Part shown: in pieces, positions 16,535 through 21,508 of the stretch | Position numbering within the stretch: the stretch's first letter is position 1 | Layout: every line of letters begins with the position of its first letter | Program-made: the position numbers and the translations under genes | Assembly: GCA_900551345.1 (NCBI GenBank) | Contig: URVP01000007.1 | Span: 1-21,508 of the forward strand | Source of the DNA: an uncultured Eubacteriales bacterium | Lineage (GTDB): Bacteria > Bacillota > Clostridia > Monoglobales > UMGS1388 | Length of the DNA: 21,508 nucleotides | Direction of reading: 5' to 3' | Notes under the pieces: generated by a model | What the model was told of the DNA's origin: nothing | The model's database searches: none | Seen by the model: the letters and a program-made list of their open reading frames with translations, nothing else

Positions 16535-17521
16535 CTATCGTTCTTCTCGGAAATATGCAAGCCCCAATGAAGCAGGAGGCTGTTTTTCTCTTCTATTTCT
16601 TACGCTGGTCAATATAAGAACAATTATTGTCACTACATACGGCAGCATTTCAAAAAGTTTTTTTATGCTCACGGATATTCCCGGAATATATGTAGGTATT
16701 ACATACAACGCACCAAAAAGAATTGATCCTAGTATGCTTATAGAAGGTTTCCATACAGCAAAAATAACAAGCGCAATAGCCAACCAACCACGGTCGCCAA
16801 AAGCGTTATTTGACCATACGCCGTTTGCATAATCCATAACATAGTAAAGACCACCCAAACCGGCAATGGCACTTCCTAAACAAGTGGAAATATATTTATA
16901 TTTAGTAACATTAATGCCGGCTGCATCTGCTGTCTCCGGACTTTCGCCCACTGCACGCAAATGAAGTCCCACACGAGTTTTGTTAAGTATATAAGATGCA
17001 GCCAATGCAATGATGATAGCTGCATAAGCAAGAAATCCATACGAAAGAAAAACATCACCAAACCAACCAAGGTTATCTGCAAACGGTAGTGAAGTTTTGA
17101 ACACATTACTCGTAGCACTTAACGATATGGAAGGAACATCACTTTTCATAAGTTTAATCAAAGACCCGCCAAAAAAATTACCGATACCGATACCAAATGT
17201 TGTCATGGCAAGACCGGTAACATTTTGATTAGCACGAAGAGTAACGGTTAAAAAACAATAAATTAATCCCATAACTGCTGATCCCACAAGACACGCCAAA
17301 AGGGGTATTAATACCGCCAAAGCAGGGTTTAATGCATTTATATCTGCAAGGGATTGCTCATAAATGAAAGCTCCTGCAACACCGCTGATTGCACCCACAT
17401 ACATTATACCGGGTATACCTAGATTTAAATTACCCGATTTTTCCGTCAATATTTCACCCACTGATCCGAAAAGAAGGGGGATACCCTGCATAACGGCACG
17501 CTGAATAATTATCGCTATCAT
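16535..17521 (-). CDS. Nucleoside ABC transporter permease, NupQ/YufQ type
   Basis: A 328-residue integral-membrane permease of the branched-chain/ribose/BMP-associated family, the second channel subunit of a nucleoside importer. It shows the family's early motif KSGNLNLGIPGIMYVGA and GVGLHLRAVGESPETADAAGI, the cytoplasmic loop contacting the ATPase (RVGLHLRAVGESPETA at about 183-198), with eight or more hydrophobic segments. The start codon overlaps the stop of the preceding permease gene by four bases (ATGA), with GAGGAGGCG upstream, so translation is coupled. It is the last gene of the operon. The NupQ-type assignment rests on the gene order with BMP lipoprotein, double ATPase and NupP-type permease. 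Purine nucleosides are the known substrates of such systems, but other nucleosides are possible. Confidence 0.93.
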   Translation of the reverse strand: MIAIIIQRAVMQGIPLLFGSVGEILTEKSGNLNLGIPGIMYVGAISGVAGAFIYEQSLADINALNPALAVLIPLLACLVGSAVMGLIYCFLTVTLRANQNVTGLAMTTFGIGIGNFFGGSLIKLMKSDVPSISLSATSNVFKTSLPFADNLGWFGDVFLSYGFLAYAAIIIALAASYILNKTRVGLHLRAVGESPETADAAGINVTKYKYISTCLGSAIAGLGGLYYVMDYANGVWSNNAFGDRGWLAIALVIFAVWKPSISILGSILFGALYVIPTYIPGISVSIKKLFEMLPYVVTIIVLILTSVRNRREKQPPASLGLAYFREER

Positions 17522-18621
17522 TTTGACGCCTCCTCACTTTTTGGATTATAAAATTTGATTGTATAATTAATAAAGAATTCGCAGCCTATGATAAAAAATA
17601 TAATTATTCCCGTAATTATATCAGAAAATGAAGCATTTAAAAGAAAGGCTTCGGAAATTTGGGATGCGCCTTTTTCCAAGAATACTATAAGAAGTGAAGT
17701 CAGCACCATAAATATAGGATCAAATTTTGCAAGCCAAGCTACCATAATAGCTGTAAATCCGCGGCCTCCCGCCGTGTCGCTTTTTAAAGAATGATCTGTT
17801 CCGGCTACAAGAATAAGTCCGGCAATACCACATATGGCACCCGTTAAAATCATGGTGCGAGTAATAACCCGTTTTACATTAATACCGATATACCGAGCTG
17901 TATTTTCACTTTCTCCCACAACGGCTATTTCATACCCGTGTTTGCTGTATTTTAAATACACATACATAAGTATAGTCAAAACCGCTACGATAGCGATATT
18001 TAAAAAGTATCGTTGTCCGGCTATTACGGGAAACTGTCCAAACTCCAAGGTCCTTGGTGTACCCGAACCCTTCGGCACTGACCACTCAAGAGTAAAATAC
18101 GCCACAAGCTGTATTGCAATGTAATTCATCATAAGTGTAAAAAGAGTCTCATTAGCTTTCCATTTCGCCTTAAATATTGCGGGTATATACGCCCATACTG
18201 CACCAGCTGCTATACTTGCAACAATCATAATTATCATAAGAAGCGGTGTTGATAACTTGTCCCCCAAAAAGATCATGCAGCTTGCTGTGGCAAGGCCGCC
18301 CATCAACACCTGTCCCTCAGCACCTATATTCCAAAAACGCATTTTGAAGGCAGGAGTAATAGCAAGAGAAATACACAGCAAAACCGCTACATTCTGCATA
18401 AGATTCCAAATACGGCGGTTTGTCCCTATGGCACCTTCGATCATTGTTGAATATACACTGATTGGATTAAGTCCGGTAAGCGCAAGTGTAAGAATACCGC
18501 ACACAATAAGAGCAGCAACTATCGCCGCTATGCGAATAAGCCACGCCTTCCACCAAACGATAGTATCTCGCTTTGCAATATGCACCATTGGCTCGCTGAA
18601 GCCTCGAATTAAACTATTCAT
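17518..18621 (-). CDS. Nucleoside ABC transporter permease, NupP/YufP type
   Basis: A 367-residue integral-membrane permease, the first channel subunit of the nucleoside importer. It has the polar N-terminus and long first periplasm-side loop of the NupP/YufP group, FWNIGAEGQVLMGGLATA near the second membrane segment (the family NIGAEGQ motif) and GYEIAVVGESENTARYIGI as the ATPase-contact loop. The open frame runs to 18657, but GGGGGAGG stands 5 nt before the ATG at 18621, which I take as the start. That start overlaps the ATPase stop by 8 bases. The C-terminus overlaps the next permease by 4 bases. This interlocked arrangement supports equal expression of the two channel subunits. Confidence 0.93.
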   Translation of the reverse strand: MNSLIRGFSEPMVHIAKRDTIVWWKAWLIRIAAIVAALIVCGILTLALTGLNPISVYSTMIEGAIGTNRRIWNLMQNVAVLLCISLAITPAFKMRFWNIGAEGQVLMGGLATASCMIFLGDKLSTPLLMIIMIVASIAAGAVWAYIPAIFKAKWKANETLFTLMMNYIAIQLVAYFTLEWSVPKGSGTPRTLEFGQFPVIAGQRYFLNIAIVAVLTILMYVYLKYSKHGYEIAVVGESENTARYIGINVKRVITRTMILTGAICGIAGLILVAGTDHSLKSDTAGGRGFTAIMVAWLAKFDPIFMVLTSLLIVFLEKGASQISEAFLLNASFSDIITGIIIFFIIGCEFFINYTIKFYNPKSEEASK

Positions 18622-20176
18622 TTTCGCCTCCCCCTTTCTCTTCCGAAAATTCATCATACGATGATTTTGTCATAAGTAAACCGATTTCTTCTTTTGATGC
18701 GGTTCTGCCATCCACTATACCGGCAACCTTTCCGCCTCCGATAACAAGAATACGGTCACAAAGTTCTATAAGAACATCTAAATCCTCACCCACAAATATA
18801 ACCGCAACACCACGGTCCTTCTGCTCATTCAAAAGATTATATATAGTATAGGAAGAATTTATGTCCAGACCTCTCACCGGATATGCTGCCATAAGTACCG
18901 TAGGTGATGAAGCTATTTCACGCCCAACCAGAACCTTTTGCACATTGCCTCCGGAAAGACGGCGTACGGGAGTATTGGTACCTGGAGTCTTAACATCAAG
19001 CCTGTCTATAATTTCTTCCGCAAGAGTTTTAGGTGCCTTGCGTTCAAGAAAAACAGTTTTGCCTTTACGGTAACTGCGAAGCATCATGTTATCCACAATA
19101 TCCATATTTCCTACAAGACCCATGCCCAGCCTATCCTCGGGGACAAACGCAAGTCTTACACCCATATCCCTAATCTGCATGGGCGTCTTATCACGCAGAT
19201 TCTCAACATTTCCCGTCTTCGGATTGTTATACAAAATACTTCCATCATCCAGATGTTGAAGTCCGGCTATAGCCTCAAGCAGCTCTCTTTGGCCGCTGCC
19301 CGCTATACCGGCAATGCCTAATATTTCACCTGAACGGGCAGTAAAAGAAACATTGTCAAGCAATCTTACCCCTTCACGGTCAATACAACTTATGTTTTCT
19401 ATAACAAGCCTGTCACAAGGATTTTGGGGCCCGCTCCTATGTATATTAAGGCTTATCTTCTTGCCAACCATCATCTCTGTCAGTTCAGACTCGTTTGTTT
19501 CAGAGGTTTTAACTGTACCAGCATACTCTCCTTTTCTAAGAACAGTTACCCGGTCGGAAAGAGCCAGCACCTCATGAAGTTTATGCGTAATTATTATAAT
19601 TGCTTTGCCGTCATCACGCATACGCCGAAGAATTGCAAACAGCTTTTTTGTTTCTTGAGGAGTAAGAACTGCCGTAGGTTCATCCAAAATGAGTATATCC
19701 GCTCCACGAAACAACACCTTAATTATTTCAACCGTCTGTTTTTCAGAAACAGACATCTCGTAAATTTTTTTGTAAGGATCAATGTCGAACCCATATTGTT
19801 CGCTTATTTCTTTAACACGCTGTGCATACCGTTTCATGTTGAATCCGGTTTCATCTTTAATACCAAGAACGATGTTTTCAACAGCAGAAAAGACATCAAC
19901 CAGTTTAAAATGCTGATGAATCATACCTATCTTGTGCTCGAATGCATCTTTAGGTGAGTGGATGACTACTTCTTTCCCATCTATAAATATCTCTCCACTG
20001 TCAGGAAAATATATCCCTGCAATCATATTCATAAGCGTTGTTTTACCGCTTCCGTTCTCACCGAGAATTGATAAAATCTCGCCTCGGTTGACCGACAGAG
20101 ACACATCTTTATTTGCAACAACCTTGCCGAAAGACTTGGTGATATTTCTAAGCTCAATAGCTGCATTTTTACTCAT
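18614..20176 (-). CDS. Nucleoside ABC transporter ATPase with two nucleotide-binding domains, NupO/YufO type
   Basis: A 520-residue cytoplasmic ATPase that powers the nucleoside importer. The first domain has Walker A GENGSGKT (39-46), Q-loop Gln88, the signature region MSVSEKQ (141-147), Walker B ILILDEP (161-167) and switch His198. The second domain is degenerate in the way usual for this family: GIAGSGQRE (290-298 region) has Gln296 where Walker A lysine would be, and MAAYPVRGLD replaces the usual acidic Walker B, while its signature LSGGN (407-411) is intact. So one ATP site is expected to be active. The open frame extends to 20239, but that part is not protein-like. The ATG at 20176 has AAAGGA upstream, at a somewhat long spacing of 11 nt, and yields the usual family start. 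The gene follows the BMP lipoprotein and overlaps the first permease by 8 bases. Confidence 0.94.
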   Translation of the reverse strand: MSKNAAIELRNITKSFGKVVANKDVSLSVNRGEILSILGENGSGKTTLMNMIAGIYFPDSGEIFIDGKEVVIHSPKDAFEHKIGMIHQHFKLVDVFSAVENIVLGIKDETGFNMKRYAQRVKEISEQYGFDIDPYKKIYEMSVSEKQTVEIIKVLFRGADILILDEPTAVLTPQETKKLFAILRRMRDDGKAIIIITHKLHEVLALSDRVTVLRKGEYAGTVKTSETNESELTEMMVGKKISLNIHRSGPQNPCDRLVIENISCIDREGVRLLDNVSFTARSGEILGIAGIAGSGQRELLEAIAGLQHLDDGSILYNNPKTGNVENLRDKTPMQIRDMGVRLAFVPEDRLGMGLVGNMDIVDNMMLRSYRKGKTVFLERKAPKTLAEEIIDRLDVKTPGTNTPVRRLSGGNVQKVLVGREIASSPTVLMAAYPVRGLDINSSYTIYNLLNEQKDRGVAVIFVGEDLDVLIELCDRILVIGGGKVAGIVDGRTASKEEIGLLMTKSSYDEFSEEKGGGENE

Positions 20177-20223
20177 TTTTGTCTTCGTCCTTTCCCGGGT
20201 ATTTTCACAATAAGTACCATAAC

Positions 20224-20269
20224 CCTCAAAACAGCGCACACCTATACATATATAGCTCTGTTTTCAAGG
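20224..20269 (-). promoter_or_regulatory. Two-tier RNA stem-loop in the leader of the ATPase gene
   Basis: On the minus strand, CCTTGAAAACAG (from 20269) pairs with CTGTTTTGAGG (20234-20224) with a small bulge. Inside it CTATA-TATG-TATAG (20242-20255) makes a second hairpin. The element lies 48 bp upstream of the ATPase start codon and just after the GC-rich hairpin in the same gap. It could tune translation or mark a processing site. Confidence 0.4.
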
Positions 20270-20292
20270 CTACAATCTATATAACGATTACA

Positions 20293-20312
20293 GGCGGAGC
20301 ATTTGCTCCGCC
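20293..20312 (-). terminator. GC-rich hairpin after the BMP lipoprotein gene (partial terminator or mRNA stabiliser)
   Basis: A perfect 8-bp stem, GGCGGAGC with GCTCCGCC, closes a 4-nt loop about 20 nt after the lipoprotein stop codon. On the minus strand it is followed by TGTAATCG, not a U tract. It is therefore more likely a 3'-end stabiliser or attenuator that keeps the binding protein in excess over the ATPase and permeases. Confidence 0.6.
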
Positions 20313-20333
20313 CATTTCGTCCGGATTTAAAAT

Positions 20334-21508
20334 TTAGAACATAGTATTAAGCAGTTCAATACCGTCAATCTCAAGATCAAAGTAAGGAGCTGAACGCATT
20401 TCAGACTCGTGGAAATAACCGTCCGAAATTACCTCTGTATCCTTTTCATTTTTCTCATCTGCGTCAACATCTGCCATGTAAGAGTCAAGAGTCTTGCCAT
20501 CTACTGTAAATGTTGATGTATCAAATACATGAAGAGTACCATCGATAATAGCTGCCTTTGCTTTTTCGATAGCTTCAGCTGTTCCTTCAGCAGCTACATT
20601 TTCATTAAGGTCGGTAAGAACTACTGAACCAGCCTCAAGACCTTCACACCAGTCATAAGGAATCTCGGTACCGTCAACATAGCTATTAATAACAAATTCA
20701 TAATAAGGAGCCCAATCGATTCTTGAAGAAATTATATATGTATTGGGGCAAGCATCAATTGTGCTTCCGTTGTATGAAACATTGGGAACGCCTGCATTTT
20801 CACAAGCTGTGGGTGCACCCATAGAGTCAGCATGCTGGCTGATAAGTTTACAACCGTTGCTTATAAGCTTTGTAGCAGCTTCTTTCTCAAGTGCCTCATC
20901 ATACCAGCTTCCGGTAAACTGAACTTCCATTGTTGCGGTAGGGCAAACTGAACGAGCACCAAGGAAGAAGGATGTGTATCCGGAAATAACCTCTGCATAT
21001 GTATAAGCACCTACATAACCGATTTTTGCTTCTTCAGCAGTAAATTCGCCGTTTTCTATCATTTCATTAAGCTTCATACCTGCTGCAATACCTGCAAGGT
21101 ATCTGCCTTCATAAATTGAAGCAAATGCGTTGAAGAAATTGTCAAGTTCTTCTGTATGTGCCCTTGTACCTGTTGAATGGCAGAAATATACATCGGGGAA
21201 TTCTTTTGCAGCTTTAAGCATATATGGCTCATGACCGAAACTATCTGCAAATACGATATTACAGCCTTGGTCGGCAAGGTCTGCCGCAGCTTCATAACAT
21301 TCGTTACCTTCAGGAATGTTTGTCTTGAAGATAACCTGCTCATCACTGAGTCCAAGAGATTCTTTTACTGCCTTAGCAGCATCCATAAAGTTTTTGTCAT
21401 AAGTTGAGTTTTCATCATGAAGGAAAATAAATCCTACTTTGATGTCAGACATAGATACCGCACCGTCTGAGCCGCCTTCATTTGAACCGCCGTTACATGC
21501 AGCAAGTG
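20334..21508 (-). CDS. BMP family nucleoside-binding lipoprotein (partial, N-terminus outside window)
   Basis: The solute-binding lipoprotein of the nucleoside importer, anchored outside the membrane. The frame stays open to the window edge: the first in-window codons read LAAC, a lipobox ending, followed by a Gly/Ser-rich tether (NGGSNEGGSDG) and then the mature domain starting SDIKVGFIFLHDENSTYDKNFMDAA. So the lipid-bearing Cys and the whole mature protein are visible, and only the signal peptide and promoter are missing; the Met at 21452 is internal. The domain shows BMP-family features: VYFCHSTGTRAH, NNFFNAFASIYEGRYLAGIAAG-like segments and EAKIGYVGAYTYAEVISGYTSFFLGA. BMP proteins are known to bind purine nucleosides. 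Gene order with double ATPase and two permeases supports this. Confidence 0.93.
   Translation of the reverse strand, partial: LAACNGGSNEGGSDGAVSMSDIKVGFIFLHDENSTYDKNFMDAAKAVKESLGLSDEQVIFKTNIPEGNECYEAAADLADQGCNIVFADSFGHEPYMLKAAKEFPDVYFCHSTGTRAHTEELDNFFNAFASIYEGRYLAGIAAGMKLNEMIENGEFTAEEAKIGYVGAYTYAEVISGYTSFFLGARSVCPTATMEVQFTGSWYDEALEKEAATKLISNGCKLISQHADSMGAPTACENAGVPNVSYNGSTIDACPNTYIISSRIDWAPYYEFVINSYVDGTEIPYDWCEGLEAGSVVLTDLNENVAAEGTAEAIEKAKAAIIDGTLHVFDTSTFTVDGKTLDSYMADVDADEKNEKDTEVISDGYFHESEMRSAPYFDLEIDGIELLNTMF

Noticed and set aside
18614..19400. Second half of the nucleoside ATPase as a decayed domain because Walker A lysine and Walker B acid are missing.
   Set aside because: This degeneracy is the normal state of the second domain in RbsA/YufO-type ATPases, and its LSGGN signature is intact.
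19424..19957. Long plus-strand reading frame (177 codons) opposite the ATPase gene.
   Set aside because: It is the antisense shadow of a conserved ATPase domain, with no ribosome binding site and no recognisable protein features.
1..21508. CRISPR arrays, tRNA or rRNA genes, insertion sequences, attachment sites.
   Set aside because: I looked for spaced direct repeats, tRNA-like cloverleaf ends, transposase motifs and flanking terminal repeats and saw none.

Overview
The window (about 21.5 kb, AT-rich) looks like the chromosome of a low-GC, Gram-positive, anaerobic Clostridia-type bacterium. The reasons are strong AGGAGG-type ribosome binding sites, lipobox lipoproteins, S-layer homology (SLH) anchoring instead of LPXTG sorting motifs, and a surface carbohydrate-use locus with an ABC importer. 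A gut or plant-fibre lifestyle is inferred from content; the species cannot be named from the sequence.

Layout, left to right. (1) 47-1219, plus strand: a Gfo/Idh/MocA sugar-type oxidoreductase, probably the last gene of an operon that begins outside the window. (2) 1220-1543: a convergent intergenic region with two separate terminator hairpins, one per direction. (3) 12105 down to 1544, minus strand: five tightly spaced genes (gaps 13-25 bp) that all encode exported proteins. In transcription order they are a small protein with C-terminal SLH-like repeats, a protein with a carbohydrate-binding-module-like (CBM-like) fold, a GH5 glycoside hydrolase with accessory modules, a protein with three C-terminal SLH repeats behind a Gly/Pro linker, and a 1037-residue protein with N-terminal SLH repeats. 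A good sigma-A-type promoter (TTGAAA-17-TATAGT) lies just upstream. (4) 16008 down to 12390, minus strand: an LplB/LplC/LplA-type oligosaccharide ABC importer (permease, permease, lipoprotein) with no ATPase gene. It is preceded by a 526-bp non-coding region with several candidate promoters and a palindromic, operator-like element. (5) 21508 down to 16535, minus strand: a BMP-family nucleoside importer (lipoprotein, double ATPase, two permeases), cut by the right edge. Two RNA-type hairpins lie between the lipoprotein and ATPase genes.

How it fits together: the GH5 enzyme and the CBM-like protein have signal peptides but no visible anchor, while three co-transcribed SLH proteins have anchors but no recognisable catalytic domain. 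My reading is that this operon may build a cell-surface polysaccharide-handling assembly whose products enter through the neighbouring importer, energised by a shared MsmK/MsmX-type ATPase encoded elsewhere. The nucleoside importer is probably a separate functional unit. The non-catalytic surface proteins and their possible assembly with the enzyme are the least-explained part of the window.
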